Shown: piece by piece, positions 12,426-22,854 of the stretch
How positions within the stretch are numbered: the stretch's first letter is position 1
Layout: each line of letters opens with the position of its first letter
Source of the DNA: Rhizophagus clarus
Taxonomy: Eukaryota; Glomeromycota; Glomeromycetes; Glomerales; Glomeraceae
DNA: 64,000 bases
Direction: 5' to 3'
NCBI GenBank assembly: GCA_015698045.1
Contig: BLAL01000047.1
Coordinates: 930,001-994,000, forward strand
Translations under genes and position numbers: made by a program
Notes under the pieces: generated by a model
Seen by the model: only the letters and a program-made list of their open reading frames with translations
Databases searched by the model: none
What the model was told of the DNA's origin: nothing

Positions 12426-12840
12426 ATCAAATAATTGTCAGTTTTGTCATTTTTAATTGGCTGGCTATACAATTACATCATTTGTTTATTGATTTATTGA
12501 TTTTTTTTTATTTTTGCTTATTACATTTCATTTTTTTCCTTCTGCTCATTTACAAATAGAAAAAAAAAGTAACTGTTAGAATGCATTTCTTTAAATAAAA
12601 AAAACAAACAAACAAAAAATCAGTACACACCACTGAAATGCCATCATCCAAAGAAGCCGTCAAGCGAAACCTACAAATAAAGAAAAAATATATACAAACG
12701 TTAATAAACGTCTCCTTAAATAATAAAGATAAAAAGAAAGTATCTTAAAAACCAGAATGCCATAGTTCCAAGCGAAAACTACAAAGAAACATTAGAATGT
12801 TTCTAAAATAATTTAGTTTCCGGGATGTAGTCTTTTTAGT

Positions 12841-13680
12841 CTTTAGGTAAGTTTCAAACAAACCTTTTTTTTCTTTTTTTTATGTAAGTTTCGAAATTTT
12901 CGAAACCTTTTTTTAGGAAACGTGTTTTACTAACGTTTTTTTTGTAGCTTCCAGTCTTCGATTCTTGGACGATAGGCGTAATTAATGTGTTTCGATTTTC
13001 AAAACTTTTTTTTTAGGGAACGTTTTACTAACGTTTCCATCTCTTTTTTTTGTAGCTTCTGGTCTTCGATTCTTGGACGATAGGCGTAATTAATGTAAGT
13101 TTCGATTTTTGAAACTTTTTTTTTAGGAAACGTTTTACTAACGTTTTCATCTTTTTTTTTTTAATTTAAAAAAACAAATTTTTTTTTTATTTAATTTTAA
13201 AAAAAAACAATTTTTTTTTTATTTAACTTAAAAAAAAATGAATTTTTTTTTATTTTTTTTTTAATTTAAAAAAAAAATTCTTAGCTTTATTGTAAAAACA
13301 GCAAGTTTCGTGTTAAAGAAATATTCTAATGTTTCTTTCTTTTCTCCATTTTTATAGAAAGGCAAATTGACAATAGAAACGTACTATAAATGTCCCTTTT
13401 TTCTCTCCTTGGACGATGGGCGTAATTAATGTAAGTTTCGAAGTTTTTTTTGAAACTTTTTCTTTTTGTTTTTTAGGAAACGTTTTACTAACGTTTCCAT
13501 CTTTTTTTTGTAGGTTCCGGTCTTCGATTCTTGGACGATGAACGTAATGAATGTAAGTTTCGAATTTTCGAAATGTTTTTTTTTCTTTTTTTTTTAGGAA
13601 ACGTTTTACTAACGTTTTCAACTTTTTTTTTTGCAGGTTCTGATCAGACGTTTTTAGTAATTAGGCTTCTTTACAAGTAT
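12841..13680 (+). repeat. tandem array of intron-like and exon-like modules
   Basis: About four full or partial units. Each has an exon-like core of about 38 nt, containing GTCTTCGATTCTTGGACGAT and ending GGCGTAATTAAT, followed by GTAAGTTTCGA. After a T-run comes AACGTTTTACTAACGTTT, then a T-rich tract and GTAG. These are, in order, a strong donor, a perfect TACTAAC branch site within inverted AAACGT/ACGTTT arms, and a pyrimidine tract with acceptor. Cores start near 12948, 13056, 13409 (partial) and 13514. A last acceptor (TTTGCAG, 13631-13637) leads into different sequence. A related array lies at 38.05-39.47 kb. Confidence 0.6.
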
Positions 13681-13689
13681 GTTTCTTTT

Positions 13690-14560
13690 TATTTCATTTT
13701 ATTTTCATTTATGATCGATTACATTTCGTTATTTACTAACTTTCCCTTCATTTTTTTCTTTTATCCCCTTTATTTCTTTTCGTTTATTTTCAATTCTTTT
13801 CGTCTCTTTTCACTCACTCTTTCCATTCTTTTCGCCTCCTTTCAATTATTTTTGTATATTCACATTTCTCTTTCCATTCTTTTCATTTCTTCCTCTTTTT
13901 TTTCTTTTTTTTACATTTTTCCTTCTATTTTTTTTTCGTTCTATTACGTTTCACCTTCCTTTTCGTTTCATCACTTTACATTTGCCCTCGTTTTTGCTTT
14001 ATTCCTTTACATTTCATCTCCTTTTCATTCATCTCTTTACGTTCCTCCTCTTTTCATTTTATTTTTTATCTTTTCCCTCCTTTTCATTTCACCCTTTACG
14101 CTTTCCCCTTCTTTTCATTTTGTTCCTTTCCCTTTTCGTTTCATTTCCTCTTTTTTTTGTTTATTTATATTTCCTCCCTTTCTTTTTGTTCCTTTACGTT
14201 TCCCCCTTCTGTCTTTTTCGTTCCTTTACATTTCCCCCTCCTTCTTTTCGCTTCTTTATATCTCCCTTCTCTCTTTTCGTTCCTTTATGTTTTCCTACTA
14301 TTCTTTTTATTTTTTTTTTATATATTACACTATCCTTTTTTTCTTACATTTCCTTCTTCATTCCTTTCACTTTCTTTAACTTTGTATTCTTTTCATTTTT
14401 TTTTTATTTCCCCTTACTTCTTTTCATTTCCCTCCCTTTTCCGTTTCTTCTTCCTTTTCATTTCTTTTATTTCACTTTTTTTCTTTATTGTTATTCCTAT
14501 TTTTTAACACATTTCTTTACTTTGATTCATTTTTTTTATTTTCATTATAGATTTCTTTTT
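13690..14560. repeat. long pyrimidine-rich tract with irregular ~27-30 bp periodicity
   Basis: About 870 bp that is nearly all C and T on the plus strand. Blocks such as CTTTACATTTCCCCCTCC and TTTTCGTTCCTTTA recur irregularly. It opens long F/S/L-rich frames in several phases, which are composition artefacts. The strand asymmetry could favour triplex or R-loop structures. It lies inside the 2.7-kb TIR element. Confidence 0.7.
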
Positions 14561-15301
14561 TTTTAGATTAATTTTCTATTAAAATAAATTCTTATTTTTT
14601 AATTACTAATAAAACGTGTAAAATTTTTAAATTAAACTACTTTGAATAAAATTTTTTGAGAAAAAATAAATTTTTGCATGTGTCGTACTTCTTTAAATAT
14701 AATAAAGAAAATAAATTGGTTGAATTTGCATGCACTATTTAAAATCAGAGTGCCGATTTGCATGCACTATTTAAAAATCGGAGTGCCAATTTGCATGCAC
14801 TATTTAAAAATCGGAATGCTGATTTTTTGTGACAAATTGGCAATGTCGTTTGTTACCTTTTCGTGCCAAAAAATTGGCAAAAATTTGCAACAAATCGGAC
14901 AAAAATATCCAAAAATCAGACAAAAATCAGACTGCCAATTTTTGGCAATTTTTTTTTATTTGACCTGTGTAAATTTGATAAGATTACATGGTTTACGTAA
15001 TAATTTTAACCAATTTTAGCAAGTATTAATTTGTAATCAATGCTAGACTTGAATTTATATTATGTAATAATCATACAAAATCAAATTGTTATAAAATGAT
15101 TTATATTTCATATAATAAGTTATATAGTAATAAAAAAATAATGAATTATCCAATTACAAACTAAGAAACTTGCAATATATGTTGCTACTCTAACCTTAAT
15201 GTTAAATAATTCATTATTAAAAAGACAAAAAATCAATTTATAAAAACATGTTTGTATCTAAACATTTACTTAAAGATCTAATTGTTTATAAAAAGTATTT
15301 G

Positions 15302-17393
15302 CTAAATTGGGGTTTCATCATCTATAAAAAAATAATGAAACAATAAATATAATATTAGTATTTATTATTATAAAAGTTTAAACAATTATTATATAGTATT
15401 AGTAGAATATATTATAATATTTTACGATGATTTACAAAATATATTTAGTAAAATTCTAGTAATTAACAAACAATGAAACTAATTATACTTACCATTTATT
15501 TGTATCTTATTAAATTCTTCAGATAATCTACTTTTACTATTATCTATAAATTATTAAATACCTGTCCATTTAAATGATCTACTACTAAATAAAAAATTGA
15601 TTTACAAAATAATTACCTTCAGAAATCAGGCTATTAAAACCATCATCTAAAAGAAAAATTTAATTAATAATATTCCATTACATTCTTTTAAGTTAAATAA
15701 ATTAGTAAATATTTACCATTATAGGAGTATGATTTACTGTAAAATGCTATAAAAAGTTAAAAACATTAAAGTTATTATATATAAATTAAAAAATAAATTA
15801 AATAGAAATAATTAATTAATACCTTCTTGCTCTTCTGTTAATAATTAATTTAGAAAGAAATATTGAATAAATCGAATAAAGTATCTTAAAATAAATTCAA
15901 TGAAGTAAATATTAATTAATAAATACCTTTTGTTGCATTTCTTGGTTCAGGAAAATTTTCAAATTGATGAACTTTGCTTGTAAATAACCTGTTACTTGTA
16001 TAATCCATATTTATTTTGTTCATTTCTAAATCATTACTATTCACATTTGATTGACATGTTAATTCATTTGGTTCATTTTGACATGATAAATGAATTTCTC
16101 CTATTCTTTCATCAAGTGTAAAAATATCGGGTCTTTTTGATGGATCAGCATCCCAACATTGCTCCATTAAATTTTTATATTCCAATGGAATTTTTGATGA
16201 AATTTTTGGTCTTATACCATTAATAATATTCATTGCAAGATCATAATCATGAGCATAATTTACAAATGGCTGTTGTCCAGATGAAATTTCCCACATAAGC
16301 ATAGCAACACTATAAATATCAGATTTAAAAGTATATTTTTTACCAGCAATAACTTCAGGTGCGATGTAAGGAAGATTTCCATATATACTTTTAGATGATT
16401 TATCAACAGGTCCACAAAATCCAAGATCACTAATATACCAAGTATTATTAAATTGCGAATATAATATATTTCCAGAATGTAAATCTCTATGAATTGCATC
16501 CTCTCTGTGAATAAAATAAAGTGCATTAGTTATTTCATATGTAATTCTGAGTCTTTCTCTCCATGTGAGTTGATTATGATTTTGTTGTAAATATTTTCTT
16601 AAATCCGTATCCATTTTTCTTATTACAAGCATATAATTTCCATTTGAAGGATCTCGTGTTATACCAAAACATCTAGCAACTTCTTCCCATTTATTACCTA
16701 TAGTCAAATGTGATTTAGCCTAGTAAAAATTTAAAAATTTCGTTATTAATATAAAAGTGTTTATTAAATATTTTTTTTTGAATCAATTATATTTCATAGT
16801 ACCTCTTCAAACCAACTTTGATTTGCATTTTTAACATTTTCTAAAGTTTTAAGTATTACACCTGTAGATCCAAATCTTGTCAGTTTTCGCTCTTTAAAAT
16901 CCCATTCTTCATAACTTCCATCAGTCCAAATTGCTGTATAAATTTTGGAAAATCCACCTTTTTTAAAATATTTAATTTCATTTAAATTATCATATGGGAT
17001 CCATTCAATTATTTTATATGGTACATATGTTTCCATTTGACATTTTTGTATCAAATTATCAATATCACCATTTCCAGACGTCCAATTTGCAAAATTAATT
17101 TTTAAATAATTTCGAACACAATGTTCACAATATAAAGTAGCTAAACATTCTTGGTTACAATTTTCACAAATTCTCTTTGTTCCTACATTGTTTCTAACTT
17201 TATTTCGATCATAATCTCTATTCAATAACCTTATTGCTTCTGTTCTTTCATCTTTAGTAAGAGAATCATCGTCGAGGATTAGTTGTTTTTGAAATTCAAA
17301 TTGTTTGTGAAGATCATCATAAATATTAAAGTCAATTAAATAATATACTCTATTAATTGCTGCATAAACTAATTCTCTTCGAATAGATGACAT
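15302..17393 (-). CDS. TKL-like protein kinase with N-terminal cysteine cluster (seven exons, copy A)
   Basis: Predicted 508 residues from exons 16803-17393, 15927-16719, 15823-15834, 15717-15746, 15617-15646, 15493-15543 and 15302-15321. The N-terminus carries a zinc-binding-looking cluster, CENCNQECLATLYCEHC (C76, C79, C83, C89, C92). The kinase domain follows: glycine loop KKGGFSKIYTA (about 145-154), lysine K182, HRDLHSGN (274-281), DLG in place of DFG (295-297), YIAPE (315-319) and SDIYSVAMLMWEISSG. DLG keeps the metal-binding aspartate, so activity is plausible. The tail is built of small exons of 12-51 nt, all in the same phase, and ends DDETPI. Upstream in-frame codons to 17576 exist, but the paralog at 18.5 kb begins at the equivalent methionine. 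This is the first of three tandem copies on this strand. The downstream exons are inferred from splice signals and matching exons in copy B. Confidence 0.8.
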
Positions 17394-18493
17394 CATGCAA
17401 ATTTCACAAGAATATTGAAATGTAAGACGTAAACTCCGACAAATTTGTGTATTTAAGCACAAATTACACAAAATTTCGTGCAACTTATTAGAGTAGTGCA
17501 AAAGTAGCACAATACGATAGAAGACATGCAGATCATGAGATAACTTCGATACTAATTTGACCCAATACATCATCAATCTGCATTCTGCACGTCTCGGATG
17601 AACAGCAGTACAATAGTGTTTATTACAGTTACTTTGAATGATAAAGATGATAAAGTGATTACCGTAAAAGTAACAAATACTTTGAATGTTTATGGAATGA
17701 AATACAAATATTAGTTCCTATGAGAAATATATAATGACTTTAAAAATGCACAGTAATAGTACATTACTTTTACGTTTTAAACTAAAAATTCGAATATTTG
17801 AAATGAATAAAAAAGTTCATTTGAAAAACATAAACTCATAACAAATTGTAGTAGCGCAGCTTCAATTATTTTATTAAGCAAAGAGCATAATTTTTAAAAA
17901 ATTAGAAAGTATGAAATTGCATATTGGAAATCCTTTTTACGATAAATTAAAATATGATTTGATGATTTATCTGATAAAAACAAATAGTTTGTTTCAGTTT
18001 TATAAATCATGTCCCATTAATACATTGTAAAATAGAAATAGTAGGTCTAAGATAAGTATATTACTGTAAACCTAACATGAATAAAATATACGTCTTCCCT
18101 GATAATACCATGTTAATTCTTTTTAAACTAATTGGAGATAAGCTATTTTTTATAAATGCTATCAAATGGCAAAACATTGACCTTTCTAATGATTACTATA
18201 TATAAAAGAATTGTTTATAAAAACAAATTAAGCAGTATCAAAATTTCGTTTTAGAATAGAAAAGGTAAGCGAACAATTTAGTGTTAAGAATAAGCTGATT
18301 TGTGTAATAATTTCAGCTAGTATTCGTTTAACAAAATAATTTACTAAAATATGTTTTTCAAATAACAATTACAGACTCAGAAATAGAAAAATGTTTATTA
18401 CTCTAAATTTAGTGTTGAATAAATAAAATAAATTAATGAATTATCCAATTACAATTTAGACCATCTATTTATGACCGGATACTTGACTCTTAA
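17394..18493. other. intergenic between kinase copies A and B
   Basis: AT-rich. It contains the presumed promoter of copy A and the 3' flank of copy B. No gene or repeat ends were seen. Confidence 0.4.
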
Positions 18494-20851
18494 CTAATTC
18501 CATACATAAATTATAAAGCCTAGTTTAATAATTAAATGAATGATAACAGAAAAAATCAAAAAAATCAACTAATAAAAAATATTTTGCATTTAATGTTAAT
18601 AATCTAAATATCTAAATAATTTTTATAAAAAAATTTAGTAATTAGTAGTTATGTAAAATATAAAATTTCTAAAAAGTAGCAAAAAGACAGTCTCTTACCG
18701 TCAGGAATATTCAATTCATCTTGTTCTTCTGAATGAAGATTTGGATTATTATATATTTCATTTTCATCTAAAATTAAAAATAACATAATATTAACATATT
18801 ATTTATTATTCATTGAAGGTTTAAATTATCTTTAATGTTATACCATCAGTGTCAATATAATGTTTCATCATTTGTTGTGATAATATTTTTTCTCCATTAT
18901 AATTATTTTGATTATCTAAAAAAGTGTATAATAAATATTTGATAAAATTCTTGCAATTAACAAACTTAATTTTATTTACCATTTATTTGCAGCTTATTAA
19001 ATTCCTTAGATAAATCGCTTTTATTATTATCTAAAAACCGTTGAAATAATGGTTTATTTAATTCAATAAAAGAAACCTTTTTTTTTTTTTTTTGAGGAAA
19101 TTTACCTTTAAGAATCTTGCTACCAAAATCTTCAACTAGAGGGAAAATTCAATCAATATCTAAATACCACCCTATCCATTATAAATTCAATAAACACTTA
19201 CCATTATAAGGAATATTAAAACTATATGATTTACTACTATGGAATGCTATATGTATCAAAGATGTTATAAAAAATCATTGATAAAAATTTTTTTAAATAA
19301 AAAAATAATTGATTTATACCTTCTTGTTCTTCTGTTGATAATTTAAATCAAAAAATCATATTAGTTGTAAACAATAAATAGTGTATTTTAAAAGCAAAAT
19401 AACTACCTTCTGTCGCATTTTTTGGTTCAGGAAAATTCTCAAATTGATGAACTTTACTCGTAAATAATCTGCTACTTGTATAATTACTACTGATTTCATT
19501 TATTTCTGGATATTCTTTTGCTTTTGATTGAGTTAGTTCATCTGGCCTATCTTGACACAATAAATGAATTTCACTCATTTCATCACAAAGTGTATAAATA
19601 TCAAGTCTTTCCGATGGAATAGCATTCCAACATTGTTCCATTAATATTCTATATTTCAAAGGAATTTCTGACCCAATCCTTGGCCTCATACCATTAATGA
19701 TATTCATTGCAAGATAATAATCATTTTCACAATGTATAAACGGTGGTTGTCCAGATGAAATCTCCCACATAAGCATGGCAACACTATATATATCAGATGC
19801 AAAGGTAAATTCTTTACCAGCAATAACTTCAGGTGCAATGTAAGGAAGATTTCCATATATACTTTTTGATGGTTTATCGACAGGTCCACAAAATCCAAGA
19901 TCACTAATATACCAGGAATCATTTATTTCTGAATATAATATATTTCCAGAATGTAAATCTCTATGAATTGCATTTTCTTTATGAATAAACCAAAGAGCAT
20001 TAGTTATTTCATATGTAATTTTAATTTTTTCTTTCCATGTGATTTTATTGTAATTTAGTCGCAAATAATTTCTTAAATCATTGTCCATCCTATCTATTAC
20101 AAGCATATAGTTTCCATTTGATGGATTTCGTGTTAAACCGTTACACCTGACAATTTCTTCATAAATATTACCTATAGTTAAATGTGATATAGCCTATAAA
20201 TTTAAAATTTTACTATTAGCACTAAAAAACTAATATGGCTGAATAATTTAAATTACAAACCTCTTTAAACCAACTTTGATCTGCACTTTCAACATTTTCT
20301 AAACTTTTAAGTACTACATCAATAGTCCCAGATTTTATTAATTGATGATTTTTAGAATCCCATTCTTCATATTCTCCATCAATCCAAGTTGATGTATAAA
20401 TTTCAGAAAATCCACCTTTTGTTAAATATTTAGTATCTTTTAAATTATCATATGGGATCCATTCAATTATTTTATATGGTACATAAGTTTCCATTTGACA
20501 TTTCTGTATTAAATTATCAATATTATCATTTCCAGATGTCCAACTTGTAAATTTTAATTTTAAATAATTTCGAACACAATGTTCACAATATAATGTAGCC
20601 AAACATTCTTGATTACAATTTTCACAAATTCTTTTTGTTCCTTCACCACTTCTAACTTTATTTCGATCATAATCAATGTTCAATATTTTTATCGCTTCAT
20701 CTCTTTCATCATCTGTAAGAGAATTATCAAGAAGGATTGTATGTTGCATAAATTTATTTTGTTTATGGATATCATCATAAATGTTATAATCAATTAACAT
20801 ATTTGCTCTATTAATTGCAGCATAAACAAATTCTTTTCGAATAGTCGACAT
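18494..20851 (-). CDS. TKL-like protein kinase with N-terminal cysteine cluster (nine exons, copy B)
   Basis: Predicted 560 residues. Exons: 20261-20851, 19407-20193, 19320-19331 (12 nt), 19202-19246, 19106-19135, 18980-19030, 18844-18915, 18699-18767 and 18494-18519; the frame is kept throughout. It starts MSTIRKEF. It has the cluster CENCNQECLATLYCEHC, glycine loop TKGGFSEIYTS, VVLK lysine, HRDLHSGN, DLG, YIAPE and SDIYSVAMLMWEISSG. Exons 1 (591 nt) and the 12-nt exon have exactly the sizes found in copy A. The tail includes NNPNLHSEEQDELNIPDGF, a C-terminal signature I associate with this Rhizophagus kinase family; it supports the last two exons. Compared with copy A, two extra tail exons remain. 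No breaks were found, so it is probably functional. The tail-exon joins have no transcript evidence here. Confidence 0.8.
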
Positions 20852-22854
20852 AATGTAAATTTTTTTATACAAGTTTGAAATATTATTAAGACAAAAAAAA
20901 TTTTTTATACATATAAAAAATTTTTACTTTTACTAATGAATTTATAATCAAAAAAATAGATGGCGGCGTTGGATGATCCCGGTAAGTATCAAATTATATT
21001 AGTAATCATCATAATCGAACGCCAGATCAACAAATTATTTATACTTCGTTAATCCTTTTTTTCGGGCTTCCAAATCTATGATGAAATTATCTTGATCTCA
21101 CTTTTTAACTATTTTAAAAAATAAATAATTAATTAATAATATAACTATGTATAAATAAATAAATATTTATTTATTTATATTTAGCTTTGTCAGTTATTGA
21201 TTTAAAAAGATCCGTAAAATGTAATGCAACTGAAATTAACTTGCTGATCATAATTGCACAAAAATTTGGAATTGTTATAAATTAACAACTATTTTAAGGA
21301 TAGGTAACCATACTATTTTTTATTTTAATCATAATAAGGTGAGACGAATATTCACGAGAAAGTTGAGTAGTACAGTACGTGATTAGTAATTTTAAGATAG
21401 AAGCTTTGTTGCATTGTACCACCCAGTAAACTCATTTTTGAAAAAATTAAATTTGTCGTTGAAATAAATATTAGTAATAAAAGATTTTATTTAGAAGTAA
21501 TCACTAAAAAAAAAAAATTCTAGAATTTTGGAAAATTTTCGAATATATCCTATGATGAAATTCATTATTTTGAAGATTTTAAAAATCGTGGAAAAAAATT
21601 TCAAAGGCGTGGTAAAAACACAGTATTTTTACGATGAAGCAAAAATTTAACCTAAGGTTTGAAAATTTCAATATGAAAAGATTATTAGTGATACATTAGC
21701 AAAGAATTTAATTTTGTAGTGAATATAATTATTTTATTGCGCAAACTATATATTTCTTAAATAATATTATAATTTTTTTTATGCAATCATGTGCAGTAAA
21801 TACTAAAGAACTATATTTGAATTAAAAAAAAAAAGGTTTCTGAATAAAAATTTTAAAAGTATCCGTCAAAAAAATAATTGGGTTATTAAAAAACGTCGGA
21901 CTTAGGGAATGGAAATATGTACAATATTCTAAAAAACAGAATTAATAAGGTTAAATAAATAGAGTATTGCTAAATATCGCCGCAGGCGATTTTTGTTTTT
22001 TAATTTTGCAGAGTTAAGAATCGCTTGTTAAAAAATCTTAATTTAAATAAATTTAAATACTAAATAAGTAAACAAATGTGCTAGTTAGATATCAATCACA
22101 TGAAAAAAAATTTTTTTTAACAAAATTTTCAAAATTTAAAGATTAATAAAAAAAAAAAACGGTTTGCTTATGAATGCAATTTTTCTCGAGAAATATCTGA
22201 AAAATGACCTTTTTAACCTAGAAAAATTTATTCTATTCATAAATTTACGTATAATAAATAGCATGGTTTATATTATGAACAGGTCAATATTTCAGTCAAA
22301 AATTTTAAATCAAAAAAAATTTTAGGTGCGGCAATGATTTAATATTAATAATAATAATATTTGCATTTTAATGAATTATAAAATATTATCCTTTATCAAA
22401 TATTCCATTTTACCTGTGAATCTGCTGCATTGTTAGCAAAGTATATTATTTGAGTTTAAAAATTCCATGAATACGTTACGTTGACAGAAAACAGAATATA
22501 CACGAATTAAGTAATAAACGTGATCAAGCTCTCGTGTCGTAGTGCGGCATAATTTCTCTCTAACGGTAACTCTGGCTAGCACTAGCTAGCACTATCAATT
22601 ACGTGCGCTAGAGTCATGTTATGCAAGTTCCAGGTCGGCCAATAATTATATTGTAAAATATTTTTTCGAAAGATATATCTGGTAAAATTATAAGGTTTTT
22701 ATAAATTTTGTAAGTGATATACAAGTATTACAAATATAATGTATTTGTATTATAATCTAATCGTTACAGTCCGATTCTTGAAATCCTGCAACAAGTAAAT
22801 TAATATATATATGTTTGGTAAAACATCAATAAAATTAATTGTACTTACTTACCT
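20852..22854. other. intergenic, no gene seen
   Basis: Very AT-rich stretch with many A runs. A short GC-richer island at 22.5-22.65 kb has repeated GCTAGCAC motifs but no open frame. It contains the promoter of copy B and the tail region of copy C. Confidence 0.4.

Larger units (their letters stand above)
12244..14969. mobile_element. 2.7-kb TIR element with subterminal repeats (CACTA- or Harbinger-like)
   Basis: The inverted ends CACAGGTCAAATGAAAAAAA (left) and CACAGGTCAAATAAAAAAAA (complement of the right) are flanked by TAA on both sides (12241-12243 and 14970-14972). Subterminal repeats built on TGCCGATTTTTATATAA occur at the left (12290-12425). Related inverted blocks (AAAAATCGGAGTGCC) lie at the right (14740-14830). 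CAC ends, a 3-bp duplication and subterminal repeats suggest CACTA; the TAA target would also fit Harbinger. No transposase is visible. The inside holds the intron/exon-like array (12.84-13.68 kb) and a pyrimidine tract (13.69-14.56 kb). Confidence 0.6.

Noticed and set aside
13531-14566. Overlapping frames of 282, 194 and 116 codons, F/S/L-rich
   Set aside because: They come from the pyrimidine-only strand, which gives no stops in several phases at once. No domain, no codon bias, overlapping in different frames.
16794-17576. Longer N-terminus of kinase copy A (61 extra residues)
   Set aside because: The added residues have no counterpart in copies B and C, whose first methionine aligns with 17393; the extra part is C/L-rich leader sequence.
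22520-22640. GC-richer patch with GCTAGCAC repeats as a possible tRNA or element
   Set aside because: No cloverleaf fit and no inverted ends were found.
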